Shown: positions 9,965 through 21,780, counted from the stretch's first letter. The stretch is DNA of 45,311 nucleotides from Syntrophobacterales bacterium Delta_01 (GCA_001603845.1 LUZZ01000042.1:1-45311); one strand, 5' to 3'. The notes: generated by a model not told the origin, from the sequence alone. Made by a program: numbers and translations.

Positions 9965-10135
9965 GTCAGCCCCCGTTCAGAAATAGTTTTACGTGGAATT
10001 TTTCATTCCTTAAAACAAGTTAACCTATCAGACGGCACGCGGCGGGTTTTAGTCGACAGGGAAATGTTTCTTGAAGCACAAGCTTTGAACATGGCGGGAA
10101 GACGGACGGTCCCCGGAAGGCCTTGCCGCTACAAG

Positions 10136-10573
10136 TTAAATCAGTGACGGATGGTTTTTCCTGAGCCAGACCAGGACTTTTTCCTTCAACTCCAGGACAT
10201 AGGCGGTCAACTCCGATGCCTCATCCTCGGAAGCGCCACCCGCGTAATCGTATTCCACGATATTTCTTTTCTTGCGGCAGGCGTCCAGGTAGTCGGCATC
10301 CGCTCGATGCTCCGGTCCCAGAATGAGCGGCAGAGCCTGTATGGTGCGGTAATGCTGCAGGGTCCGGACCGCCCGAAAGCCCTCGGCGTAGACCAGGATC
10401 GTGCAGAGTTTCATGGCCGCGTTATAGGCGATACCGAAATGCCAATCCGCAGAAATTCCCCGGCCGGCATCTCCCAGGTCACGATCCACAATAGCGAGCA
10501 AGTTGGCGATTTCCTGCGGGGAAGTGACGTGGGGTTCAAGCCAGCCGTTATCAGCCCATTGCTGCAAGGTCAT
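10136..10573 (-). CDS. HEPN-domain protein, putative toxin of a HEPN/MNT pair
   Basis: RKKRNIVEYDY motif in an all-helical 145-aa protein; 23-bp overlap with the MNT gene. Confidence 0.75.
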   Translation of the reverse strand: MTLQQWADNGWLEPHVTSPQEIANLLAIVDRDLGDAGRGISADWHFGIAYNAAMKLCTILVYAEGFRAVRTLQHYRTIQALPLILGPEHRADADYLDACRKKRNIVEYDYAGGASEDEASELTAYVLELKEKVLVWLRKNHPSLI

Positions 10574-11135
10574 TTTCGCTGCCTATTATGAAGAGCTTCG
10601 GAGACTCCAGAACATTGGACAGGAAATGGTCACCCGTTTCTTTGCGCCGCCGGAATTCTTCCACCGTCATGGTGAGCGGGTTGACTTCCCGGCCGATCTG
10701 TTCCGCAATTCCCGCCAGCCAGCTCGATAGACTGCGCAAGCCGACAGCACCGACCACCATGAGGTCCACATCACTTCCCGCTTTTTCTCTGCTGTCGGCC
10801 AGCGAGCCGAAAACGAAGGCCGCTTTCACCCCTTCCCGGTCCAGGACACTTCTGAAAATGTCCACCAAACCGGCCGTTTTCAGCACCAGACCGTGAATTT
10901 CAGGGTACAGCGGATGATCGGTATTGGCCCTGTAGTACAGGCGGTTTCCATCCCGTCGGCTGGTCACCAGATCCAGTTCCGCGAGCTTTTGCAGATCCTG
11001 CCGGATGGTGCCTAACGACAGGCCCGCTTGCCGCTGCATCTCCCGCAGGTGCAATTCTCTCTCACCCGGACCAAACAGCAGCCGAAAAATTTCCGCCCTC
11101 ACTCGGGAGGACAATATATAAGCCAAGCTCCCCAT
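10551..11135 (-). CDS. HTH (ArsR/winged-helix) fused to MNT nucleotidyltransferase, putative antitoxin
   Basis: N-terminal HTH LREMQRQAGLSLGTIRQDLQKLAELDLVTSRRDGNRLYYRAN; nucleotidyltransferase GSLADSREKAGSDVDLMVVG. Confidence 0.85.
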   Translation of the reverse strand: MGSLAYILSSRVRAEIFRLLFGPGERELHLREMQRQAGLSLGTIRQDLQKLAELDLVTSRRDGNRLYYRANTDHPLYPEIHGLVLKTAGLVDIFRSVLDREGVKAAFVFGSLADSREKAGSDVDLMVVGAVGLRSLSSWLAGIAEQIGREVNPLTMTVEEFRRRKETGDHFLSNVLESPKLFIIGSENDLAAMG

Positions 11136-11141
11136 AATTGT

Positions 11142-11175
11142 TAGGTAATACCATTCAATTGATAGGTTTTACCAT
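11142..11175 (-). promoter_or_regulatory. Twin operator-like repeat upstream of the HTH-MNT gene
   Basis: TAGGTAATACCAT (11142-11154) and TAGGTTTTACCAT (11163-11175), 21 bp apart start-to-start, each with GGT..ACC symmetry. Confidence 0.6.
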
Positions 11176-11193
11176 ACATTTTTCGATATTCAA

Positions 11194-11233
11194 CCCGGGA
11201 AAGCGGGGGGAAGCAGCTCCCCCGCTTTCCGGG
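11194..11233 (-). terminator. GC-rich stem-loop downstream of hslU
   Basis: cccgggaaagcgggggg...ctcccccgctttccggg; ~15-bp stem, no clear U-tract. Confidence 0.55.
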
Positions 11234-11248
11234 CACCGGTACCGCACG

Positions 11249-12634
11249 CTACAGGATATACCGGCTCAAATCCTCGTCTTTTATGATTTCCTGGAGGATG
11301 TTTTGCACGTACTTGCGGTCGATGTGTATCGTCTTTCCCTTGAGGTCCGGGGCGTCGAAGGAAACGTCCGAGAGGAGCTTTTCCATGATGGTGTGCAGGC
11401 GTCTCGCGCCGATGTTTTCGGTGCGCGAATTAACCTGGTAGGCGATCTCGGCGATCTCCTCGATGGCGTCGTCTTCGAAGATCAGTTTCACCTCCTCGGT
11501 CTCCAGGAGGGACTTGTACTGGACGATCAGCGCGTTTTCGGGCTCCTTCAGGATCCGGATGAAGTCTTCCCGTGAAAGCGACGTCAGCTCGACCCTTATG
11601 GGAAACCGGCCCTGGAGTTCGGGGATCAGGTCCGAGGGTTTCGAGATGTGGAAAGCGCCCGAGGCGATGAACAGGATATGGTCGGTGCGCACCATCCCGT
11701 ACTTGGTGGTGACCGTGGAACCCTCCACGATGGGGAGCAGGTCGCGCTGCACGCCCTCGCGCGAGACGTCCGGGCCTCTGCCGCCGCTTTCGCGCCCGGC
11801 GATCTTGTCGATTTCATCCAGGAAGATGATGCCGGAGTGTTCCGCCCGCTCGATGGCGGCCTTGATCACCCGGTCCATGTCGATCAGCCGCTGGGATTCT
11901 TCCTGGACGAGGATCTCGCGCGCTTCGGGGATTTTGACCTTCCGCCGCTTGGTGCGCTTGGGAAGCATCGATCCGAGCATGTCCCGGAGGTTGTAGTCCA
12001 TCTCTTCCATGCCGGCGCCCGCGAAAATTTCGATCATCGGGAAATTGCGGTCCGGCACGTCCAGTTCCACGTACCGGTCGTCGAGGGAGCCCATGCGGAG
12101 CAGCTTCCGAAGCTTTTCGCGCGTGGTGTCCGCCTGCTCGGCTTCTTCCTTTGCCGCGATCAGCGCCTGGGGCTCGTCCGGAAAGGGGTGTTCCCGCACC
12201 TCGGGGGTGGCCCGTTTCGGGGGAAGCAGGATGTCGAGCAGTTTTTCTTCCGCGATCTCTTCGGCCCGGACCTTGACGTTTTCCATCTCCTCGTTGCGGA
12301 CCATGCTGACGGCCAGCTCGGTGAGGTCCCGGATCATGGATTCCACGTCTCTACCCACGTAGCCCACTTCGGTGAACTTGCTGGCTTCGATCTTGAGAAA
12401 CGGCGACTGGGCGAGCCGGGCCAGGCGGCGGGCGATTTCGGTTTTGCCCACGCCGGTGGGGCCGATCATGATGATGTTTTTCGGTGCGATTTCATCGCGC
12501 AGGTGTTCGGGCACCTGCTGGCGGCGCCACCGGTTCCGGAGGGCGATGGCCACCATCCGCTTGGCGTCTTTCTGGCCGATGATGTACTTGTCGAGTTCGC
12601 GGACGATCTCGGAGGGCGTAAGGGGTTGTTGCAT
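11249..12634 (-). CDS. hslU: ATP-dependent protease ATPase subunit HslU (ClpY)
   Basis: [52 protein letters not shown]-terminal EDLSRYIL. Confidence 0.98.
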   Translation of the reverse strand: MQQPLTPSEIVRELDKYIIGQKDAKRMVAIALRNRWRRQQVPEHLRDEIAPKNIIMIGPTGVGKTEIARRLARLAQSPFLKIEASKFTEVGYVGRDVESMIRDLTELAVSMVRNEEMENVKVRAEEIAEEKLLDILLPPKRATPEVREHPFPDEPQALIAAKEEAEQADTTREKLRKLLRMGSLDDRYVELDVPDRNFPMIEIFAGAGMEEMDYNLRDMLGSMLPKRTKRRKVKIPEAREILVQEESQRLIDMDRVIKAAIERAEHSGIIFLDEIDKIAGRESGGRGPDVSREGVQRDLLPIVEGSTVTTKYGMVRTDHILFIASGAFHISKPSDLIPELQGRFPIRVELTSLSREDFIRILKEPENALIVQYKSLLETEEVKLIFEDDAIEEIAEIAYQVNSRTENIGARRLHTIMEKLLSDVSFDAPDLKGKTIHIDRKYVQNILQEIIKDEDLSRYIL

Positions 12635-12639
12635 CTTTA

Positions 12640-13176
12640 TCAGAGCTCCTCAATAACGAATTCTTTGTTCGTGAAGATGCAGATCGAGGAAGCAATGTCC
12701 ATGGCTTCCTCCGCAATCCGGCGTGCGGGCAGGTCGGTATGCCGCCCGAGAGCGCGGGCCGCCGCGAGCACGTAGGGAGCGCCCGAACCGATGGCCGCAA
12801 AACCGTCGTCCGGTTCGATCACGTCCCCCGTCCCGCTGAGGATGAACGAATTGCTGGAATCGGCGGCCAGCAGCAGGGCTTCGAGCCTTCGCAGTGCCCG
12901 GTCCATGCGCCAGTCCTTGGCCAGTTCGACCGCCGCCCGCTTGAGGTTCCCGTTATACTGCTCCAGCTTGGCCTCCAGCCGTTCGAACAGGGTGAAGGCA
13001 TCGGCGGTGGACCCGGCAAAGCCGGTCAGGATCTTGTCGTGGTAGAGCCTGCGAATCTTTTTGGCATGATGCTTCACCACCGTATCTCCCATGGTGACCT
13101 GCCCGTCACCCGCCATTACCACGCTGTCACCCTTGCGAATGACGACAACGGTCGTGCTGCGAATCTTTTCCGCCAT
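12640..13176 (-). CDS. hslV: ATP-dependent protease proteolytic subunit HslV (ClpQ)
   Basis: [37 protein letters not shown]; start MAEKIRS within ORF 12640..13212. Confidence 0.97.
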   Translation of the reverse strand: MAEKIRSTTVVVIRKGDSVVMAGDGQVTMGDTVVKHHAKKIRRLYHDKILTGFAGSTADAFTLFERLEAKLEQYNGNLKRAAVELAKDWRMDRALRRLEALLLAADSSNSFILSGTGDVIEPDDGFAAIGSGAPYVLAAARALGRHTDLPARRIAEEAMDIASSICIFTNKEFVIEEL

Positions 13177-13263
13177 AAGCGAATCGTTCTCCTGTTGGTT
13201 TTCTCTTCCCACCCGTTTGGAATGCCTTAAATAAAAGTAATGAAACGCCCGCGGCCGTGCCAG

Positions 13264-14217
13264 CTATTTCTTCCGGCTCCTGGGATGGGCGGCGTCGTAG
13301 ACTTTCATCAGCCGGTCCATGTCCACGTGCGTGTACCGCTGCGTGGTGGAAAGGCTCTGGTGTCCCAGCATTTCCTGGATCGACCGGAGGTCCGCTCCGG
13401 CGTTCAGCAGGTGCGTGGCGAAGCTGTGCCGCAGTCCGTGCGGGCTGAGATGCTGCCACAGCCCGCAGGAAATCATCTCGGCCCGGAGTATCCTGTCCAC
13501 CGAACGGGCCGTGAGCCTGCCGCCGCGAGCGTTCAAAAAAAGCGCCGGCGAAGAATCCAGCGCCCCCGGAAACTGAAAATTCAAGGATGCAATATAATAC
13601 TTCAACGCCTTGAGCGCTTTTACCCCGATGGGAACCACCCGTTCTTTTCGCCCCTTGCCCAGCACACGCACCGTTTCCTCCGTGAAGGAAACGCCGTCGC
13701 GGTTCAGGTTCACCAGCTCGCTCACCCGGACCCCGGTCGAATACAGGGTTTCGAAAAGCGCCCAGTTGCGGGCCTTTCTCCAGGAACTCCCCTCCCGCGA
13801 CGCGGCCCGTGCCAGGGAATCGAGCAGATGAAACGCCGCGTCCACCAACAAAAAGCCGGGGGTTTTCTGTTTTATTTTGGGATGGGAGACCAGTTCGGCG
13901 GGGTTTTCGTCGTACATGCCGCTGCTGTTCAAGTAATGAAAAAACGAGCGCAGGGTGGAAAGCTTGCGGGCGCGGCTGGTTTTTTCAAGCCGGTGGTGGA
14001 CCGATGCCAGGTACGAACGGATCACGTCCGGCGTTACGCTGCGAAGCTCGATTTCTCCGGGGCCGTTTTGACCGGCGAGAAACAGGGCAAACTGGTGCAG
14101 GTCGGAAGCGTAGGCCCGGATGGTCTCGCCGCTGACGTTGCGCTCCCCGCTCAAATACTTCAGAAAGCGCGCTCCGGCGTCACTCCAGGTAATGATTTTA
14201 TTTTGTTCACCGCTCAT
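13264..14217 (-). CDS. xerC: Tyrosine recombinase XerC
   Basis: [53 protein letters not shown]; xerC-hslV-hslU order. Confidence 0.93.
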   Translation of the reverse strand: MSGEQNKIITWSDAGARFLKYLSGERNVSGETIRAYASDLHQFALFLAGQNGPGEIELRSVTPDVIRSYLASVHHRLEKTSRARKLSTLRSFFHYLNSSGMYDENPAELVSHPKIKQKTPGFLLVDAAFHLLDSLARAASREGSSWRKARNWALFETLYSTGVRVSELVNLNRDGVSFTEETVRVLGKGRKERVVPIGVKALKALKYYIASLNFQFPGALDSSPALFLNARGGRLTARSVDRILRAEMISCGLWQHLSPHGLRHSFATHLLNAGADLRSIQEMLGHQSLSTTQRYTHVDMDRLMKVYDAAHPRSRKK

Positions 14218-14637
14218 GGGGATTTTTTTTCACCCCCGCCATGGATTCCGAGATCGCGACAGGCTGAATCACGGAATCCTTAACAGTAGCGCGTTTACGA
14301 CAGCGCGATTTTGTCCCTACTCCCCGCCGAAAGGGCATCAATTAGCATAGGTAGTCAAAAAATCATAGGAAATTCCCACGGGCGCCTACTCGGATATGCT
14401 TTTCAATCTATTGACTTTTCAGGATTTTTAGCATAGTGATACATATTTTGAAATTCGATTGGGCTTCTCGACCGCCCTTTCCCGACGTTTCCTGGTTTGG
14501 CGTTCAATGTGGCATTTTGCGGAACAGTCTGGCCCAAGCGGCCCGCCACGCAAGATGAATTTTCGGTCCTCCCGAATAAGTTGCCCGGGCAAGCCGTCCC
14601 CGTCCCGGCGCGCCAATGTTTGAAGAAAGGATGAAAG

Positions 14638-16719
<2,082 letters not shown>

Positions 16720-16736
16720 CAGTTTAGAAGCTCTCC

Positions 16737-16776
16737 CATGCCGGCGGCATGCGCCGCCGGCATGGCCTTTCTTTTT
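16737..16776 (+). terminator. Rho-independent terminator after the EF-G-like gene
   Basis: catgccggcggc-atgc-gccgccggcatg (12-bp perfect stem) then gcctttctttttt. Confidence 0.9.
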
Positions 16777-16809
16777 TCACCGCCCTCTTCCCTCCCGCCC
16801 CACGCCGCC

Positions 16810-16861
16810 GGTGAGACATTTTTTGTACTTTGGGCCATCGGGTGAGAAATTTTTTGCACCT
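16810..16861. repeat. Pair of direct repeats, possible IS-end remnant
   Basis: GGTGAGACATTTTTTGTACTT (16810-16830) and GGTGAGAAATTTTTTGCACCT (16841-16861), 31-bp period. Confidence 0.5.
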
Positions 16862-16962
16862 CCGGGTCTCCCGCGTCTCACGTCCGGCCGGACCGAAGCA
16901 TTTTCAGGGACGAAGAACCACTAAAACACCTGTATTTTCAATAGAATACGGAAGGTGTCCGA

Positions 16963-17150
16963 GTGCGCCCGGGCAGTGGCATGCTTTATGCCTTTAGTAC
17001 GAACCAGGATCGGGTGCACCATCCCGGTGGGAAAGGGGCCCGGTCCGGTCTCGCTCCGGCCGTAGGTACCGGAGTTAGTCTTCGGAGGCTCCCCCGATGT
17101 GCGAACGGGGAGAGGAGGCAGGCAGGGTGCCGGAATGGGCACCGTAGAAA
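16963..17150 (+). ncRNA. Candidate structured RNA (possibly HEARO/omegaRNA-like)
   Basis: Long-range stem GUGCGCCCG(16963-16971)/CGGGUGCAC(17011-17019) enclosing hairpin GGCAU-gcuuu-AUGCC(16978-16992), then hairpins 17022-17032, 17041-17062, 17069-17085, 17089-17112, 17126-17143. Confidence 0.5.
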
Positions 17151-17211
17151 TGGCGAACCCAAAAGATCGAACTGAAAAATTTGAAAGATTACCTTTCAGG
17201 AGAAAACGCAA

Positions 17212-17676
17212 ATGAAAAAAATGGCTTCGATATTCGCAATCGGCATGGTTTCCATGGCCCTGGCAACCGGTCCGGCCTTCGCTCAGCAGGTAGCGCCCAA
17301 GCCCGCCGAAAACACCCCCGCAACCGTTTCACCCAAGATCGATGAAACGGCGGCGCCCTCTGCGGCCGTAACCGGTGAAAAAACCACCACCCCGAAGACC
17401 GCTGTCAGCGAACCGGCGGCGGTAAAAGCGGATGTGAAAAAAGATGCGGCCAAAGCCGAAACCGCCGTAAAAAGCGAAAAAGCGACCTCCGCCAAGCAGG
17501 TCAAGCAAGCCGCAGTAGCCAAGACCAACAAGCACCACAAACACGTCAAGAAAACAGACAAGTGCAGCGGCAAGTACGAACACCATGCTAAAGCTAAAGC
17601 CAAAGCCAAGGCCCATACAGGGGATGCCGACAAGAAAATGGAAAAGACGGAGTCCCTGACGCCTTCCGCCAAGTAA
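17212..17676 (+). CDS. Secreted Ala/Lys/Thr-rich low-complexity protein
   Basis: Signal peptide MKKMASIFAIGMVSMALATGPAFAQ; basic KHHKHVKKTDK...KAKAKAKAH; SD AGGAGA. Confidence 0.75.
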   Translation: MKKMASIFAIGMVSMALATGPAFAQQVAPKPAENTPATVSPKIDETAAPSAAVTGEKTTTPKTAVSEPAAVKADVKKDAAKAETAVKSEKATSAKQVKQAAVAKTNKHHKHVKKTDKCSGKYEHHAKAKAKAKAHTGDADKKMEKTESLTPSAK

Positions 17677-17726
17677 GGCCGAAGGCCGCAGTAAGAGACA
17701 AGATCGCCCAAGTCCCGGTTTTCAGC

Positions 17727-17785
17727 AAAAAATCCCCGCTCGTCCGGCCCCGCAGGGCCGGGCGGGCGGGGATTTTGATTTTTCA
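17727..17785 (+). terminator. Rho-independent terminator
   Basis: aaaatccccgctcgtccggcccc-gcag-ggccgggcgggcggggatttt then gatttttc. Confidence 0.85.
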
Positions 17786-17874
17786 TCACAGTTTTTTTAC
17801 GGCCGACAGTGCCTTCCCCTCAGCACAAAACCAGGAAAGCGCTCAAAATCCCAGGCATCCGAAATTTAGAAGCA

Positions 17875-18141
17875 TCAGTCCGGGATGATGCCGTCCTTGC
17901 CCGCATCGGGCGACCACACCGGAAGAGGGCCGCAACAATCCGCATCCGGGTCCCAACGGTGCCGGTAGGAACAGGCGACTTCCGTGGTTTTGGCCATGTG
18001 TTTCCACCCCCTCACGTAATAGGGGCAGGCGTCGTTGAAGCAGACGTAGAAGTATTCGGCCGACCAAGTGGACATCGGAGGCGTTTTCCACTTGCTCATT
18101 TTTTGATTGCAGTGAGGACAAATGGTCTTATCCTGTGGCAT
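17875..18141 (-). CDS. Small zinc-ribbon protein (ogr/Delta-like)
   Basis: CPHCNQKM...FYVCFNDACPYY; start MPQDK at 18141 with AAGGAG upstream. Confidence 0.7.
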   Translation of the reverse strand: MPQDKTICPHCNQKMSKWKTPPMSTWSAEYFYVCFNDACPYYVRGWKHMAKTTEVACSYRHRWDPDADCCGPLPVWSPDAGKDGIIPD

Positions 18142-18405
18142 CCCGTTTCTCCTTGTGAATTTGACATTTCGTCCGAATGCCGAGAGATTAACCGTTTCAG
18201 GCGGCAGCGGCAAGGACCTGCTCGCGTCCGTCAGTCGCAGCAAGCCTCGGAAGATCCGGGCGCAAACCGGGGATGCGACCGTTTGCAAAAAGACTTATAT
18301 CCTAGGCAAGTTACCGAAACCATTGACCTACCATCCGCTTCGGCCCGGCGGTCCCGTCGGCCGATGGCGGGGCGGCCCGCTCGCACCCGGCCCCGGATTC
18401 ATTTT

Positions 18406-18807
18406 TCAGGCCGGGTCTACACACACGGGGTAATCCTCGGGTTTAAAGTCCCGGTTTCTGAGAAAGATCTCGGCAAATTCCCTCATCGTTTCCTTCATCA
18501 CCTTCTGGTAGTCCTGCACGTTGGGGTCGAAGACTTTGCCGATCTTGTCGTAATTGAGGTTTGCGAGATCTTCGGCCATCGTCATGTAATCCTTCCGGAT
18601 ATCCACCGGAAGAGCGTTGACCATATTTTGCCCGAGCATATACTCAAAAATGCGGTACATGTCTTCCGTAAGCTTTTTCAACGCTTCGGGAGCCGGGTTC
18701 TCGCCTTTTTTTTCCACCAGAACTTTCATAAAATTCATGATATAGGGATTGCGGGCGGGTTCCGACCGGGGGGCAGCGGCCTCCGGCGTCGGCTGTTTCT
18801 GAGACAT
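18406..18807 (-). CDS. Hypothetical protein
   Basis: ORF with acceptable composition, predicted helical; no family recognised. Confidence 0.6.
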   Translation of the reverse strand: MSQKQPTPEAAAPRSEPARNPYIMNFMKVLVEKKGENPAPEALKKLTEDMYRIFEYMLGQNMVNALPVDIRKDYMTMAEDLANLNYDKIGKVFDPNVQDYQKVMKETMREFAEIFLRNRDFKPEDYPVCVDPA

Positions 18808-18958
18808 AATCGGATTCCTCTCCATGGCGTACTTGGTTAAAAGGCAGCCGAATAAAAACCGTTTATTCCAAATTGTTCAAGCACAAAATGTCAATCCATA
18901 CAGTCGGCTCGAAAAACGGCCGTAAATGGAAATGCACCATACACGAGGTCGCCGAATA

Positions 18959-19747
18959 ATGCAGGATATCATTGCGGGCTGCTGCCAGTTTCATATCGAA
19001 CCGGCGGATATCGATGCCAATGTGGAAAAAGTGGAACACGCGTTGTGCGAACTTGCCGCACGAAAATGCCGCCTGGCGGTTTTACCGGAGATGTGGGCGT
19101 GTTCGTTTCCGTACCGGACCCTGGCGTCCATGGCCGAGAGGACGCCCGAGACGCTGGACCGGATCCGCCGCATCGCCCGGCGGGAAGGCATCATGGTCGC
19201 CGGAAGCCTTCCCGAAGCCGACGGCGAAACCATTTACAACACCAGCTACATCATCGACACCGGGGGGCAAATTGCAGGCACCTACAGAAAGGTCCACCTG
19301 TTTACGCTCTACCAGGAACACAAACACTTCGGACGCGGGAAATCCGCCGGCACGGTCCAAACGGGAGACGCCGGGATCGGGGCGATGATCTGCTACGACC
19401 TGCGGTTCCCGGAACTCGCGCGAAGAATTGCACTCGACGGCGCCGAGATCATCTGCGTGTCCGCCCTGTGGCCCCTTGAGCGCATCGATCACTGGTCGCT
19501 GCTCCTGAAGGCAAGGGCGGTGGAAAACCAGCTCTTCGTCATCGGCACGAACGGGTGCGGGATCGAGGGCAGGATCACCTGGGGGGGCAACTCCGCCATT
19601 TTCTCCCCATGGGGGGAAACCCTGGCGGCGGCCGGGACGGAGGAACAAACCATCGTGGGAGTCCTCCACGGCGGGGAAATCGAAGAGGTCAGAAAGCTGA
19701 TCCCCTGCTTCGAAGACCGCTCGCCGGAAGCGTACGGTCCCGTGTGA
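18959..19747 (+). CDS. Nitrilase-superfamily carbon-nitrogen hydrolase
   Basis: E-K-C triad context: LPEMW, YRKVHLF, MICYDLRFPE. Confidence 0.93.
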   Translation: MQDIIAGCCQFHIEPADIDANVEKVEHALCELAARKCRLAVLPEMWACSFPYRTLASMAERTPETLDRIRRIARREGIMVAGSLPEADGETIYNTSYIIDTGGQIAGTYRKVHLFTLYQEHKHFGRGKSAGTVQTGDAGIGAMICYDLRFPELARRIALDGAEIICVSALWPLERIDHWSLLLKARAVENQLFVIGTNGCGIEGRITWGGNSAIFSPWGETLAAAGTEEQTIVGVLHGGEIEEVRKLIPCFEDRSPEAYGPV

Positions 19748-19872
19748 AACACGGGCGCGCCGCCTTCGCCTCCCACTCTATCCCGTTCCGATTTTTCGGA
19801 CGGCCCGATCAACCGCAATGTCCGCCCGGCCCGCCGGCGGCCGGCGGGACTCATTTGAGAAGGAGGAGTATT

Positions 19873-21780
19873 TTGGACCCCATAAAAACTCTGCTGGGAG
19901 GCGCCGTGCTGTTGGCCTTCCTTGCCCTGTCGTGTGCCGCTCCGTTGGGTGCGGCGGCCGATGAGGGCAACAACGCGCCGTTTTCGGGCAACATCAAGGT
20001 CGAAAAGTACCACTCGGATTACGAGGTCAACGCCGACGGCACCTACACCGTGACCACCGAACTGGTGTGCACCGTGTTGACCGGCGAGGGAGTCAGCGGC
20101 GCCAACCACACCGTCTTGAGCTACAGCACCAGCCTGGACGATATGGAAATCCTCGCGGCCTACACGCTCAAAAAAGACGGCCGCCGCATCGACGTACCCG
20201 CCTCCAACATACAGGAACGGGAGGCCGTTGCCAACGGCGGGCCGATGTTCAGCGACCTGAAGGCAAAGGGGATCATTTTCCCCGACGTCGCCGTGGGCGA
20301 CAAGGTGGCGTATTCCTATAAGCGGATCCGGAAGGCCCCGCTTTTCCCCGGGCAGTTTTTTTTCGTCGAAGTCTTCTCCAAGTTCTGGGTCTATGACGAT
20401 GTAAAGATCAGCGTGAGCATTCCGGCCAATTCCCTCGACCTTCACGTCTTCGACAAAGGCGTCAAAGGGGGACGGATCGCGGACAGCAACGGGAAGGCCC
20501 GCTGGGTCTGGACATATTCCAATCACGAAATTACCGTGCCCGAACCGCACTCCGTCGATCTGGTCGATTACGGTCCGCGCATCATCGTTTCGACTTTCAA
20601 AGACTACGGGGCCATCGCCGCGGCTTACGACAAGCGTGCCCAGCCGAAGGCCAAGGTGAGCGAAAAAGTCCGCGCGCTGGCATCGGAACTGACGAAGGGC
20701 GTCACCGACCGGCGTGAGAAGGTGAGGCTTCTGTGCGCCTGGGTGGCCAAAAATATCCGCTTTGCCGGCAACTACATGGGGATTGGTTCGGTGGTGCCCC
20801 ACGAGGCCGATGAGGTGCTCGCCAACCGGCTGGGCGACTGCAAGGACCACGTGGCGCTGCTCCAGGCCCTGCTCAAGACCGTAAACGTGGACAGCACCCC
20901 GGCGCTGATCAATTCCAGGGCCAGCTTCAAACTGCCCGAAGTCGCTTCGCCCTCGGTGCTGGACCACGTGATCACCTACATTCCCAGCCTCGATCTTTAT
21001 TTCGATCCAAACTTCCCATTCGTAACGTTCGGCCAGCTCCCCCTGGCGGACCGCGGCAAACCGGTGATCCACACCCGCAACTTCACCGGCGTCACGCACA
21101 CCCCGCCGGGGAACCCCAAGGGCGATTCTTCGACCTCGAAAATGGTCCTCCACATCCACGAGGACGGGTCCGCCGACGGCGAGGTCCACAACGAGGAGAC
21201 GGGTCTTTTTTCCGCCATGGTCAAGGCACTGATGGTCCAGGTACAGCCGAACCTGGAAGAGCGGCTGGTGCGGGGCGTCCTGGAACGGAACGGTTACTCG
21301 GGAACGGGCACCCTGGCCAAGGACGATCCGCGGCTGCCGTCCGACAAATACACTTACAGCATCAAATTCCACGTCACCGGCGCGCTGAACACGCCGGGGC
21401 CGGGCGCGATTTACCTGAACTCCGTTTTCCCCGGCGTGGCGCCGGTCGCTTCCAACCTGGGCGGATTCAACCAGCCGGAACGCACGCTGGACTATACCTG
21501 CTCGGGCAACGTTTCCACCGAGGAGATCACCCTCGACCTGCCCAAAAACGTGAAGGTCACGTCACTGCCCAAAGACACCCATCTCTCCAATGCCAGGGTG
21601 AGCTACGATGCGACGTACCGCCTCAAGGGGAATACGGTCACGGTCACCCGCAGGTTCGAAGACCGGATGGTGGGGCCGGTGTGCACGCCGCAGGACGAAA
21701 ATGAATACAGGACCATCGGCCGCAATGTCCTCAAGGACTTGAAAGAACAGTTGATTTTCCAGCCGGCCGACGCCGGGTAG
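19873..21780 (+). CDS. DUF3857 plus transglutaminase-like domain exported protein
   Basis: Signal peptide from TTG 19873 with strong aaggaggag SD; LANRLGDCKDHVALLQALLK and LDHVITYI transglutaminase motifs. Confidence 0.88.
   Translation: MDPIKTLLGGAVLLAFLALSCAAPLGAAADEGNNAPFSGNIKVEKYHSDYEVNADGTYTVTTELVCTVLTGEGVSGANHTVLSYSTSLDDMEILAAYTLKKDGRRIDVPASNIQEREAVANGGPMFSDLKAKGIIFPDVAVGDKVAYSYKRIRKAPLFPGQFFFVEVFSKFWVYDDVKISVSIPANSLDLHVFDKGVKGGRIADSNGKARWVWTYSNHEITVPEPHSVDLVDYGPRIIVSTFKDYGAIAAAYDKRAQPKAKVSEKVRALASELTKGVTDRREKVRLLCAWVAKNIRFAGNYMGIGSVVPHEADEVLANRLGDCKDHVALLQALLKTVNVDSTPALINSRASFKLPEVASPSVLDHVITYIPSLDLYFDPNFPFVTFGQLPLADRGKPVIHTRNFTGVTHTPPGNPKGDSSTSKMVLHIHEDGSADGEVHNEETGLFSAMVKALMVQVQPNLEERLVRGVLERNGYSGTGTLAKDDPRLPSDKYTYSIKFHVTGALNTPGPGAIYLNSVFPGVAPVASNLGGFNQPERTLDYTCSGNVSTEEITLDLPKNVKVTSLPKDTHLSNARVSYDATYRLKGNTVTVTRRFEDRMVGPVCTPQDENEYRTIGRNVLKDLKEQLIFQPADAG

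Noticed and set aside
14242-14281. Inverted repeat ggattccg...cggaatcc upstream of xerC
   Set aside because: Short stem with a ~22-nt loop; not distinctive enough to call regulatory or mobile
16963-17175. 70-aa GTG-start ORF, or a full group II intron
   Set aside because: Composition follows RNA stem structure and is not protein-like; no domain V hairpin or reverse transcriptase seen, so a complete intron is not supported
19489-21372. 627-aa minus-strand ORF over the DUF3857 gene
   Set aside because: Antisense shadow ORF with atypical composition
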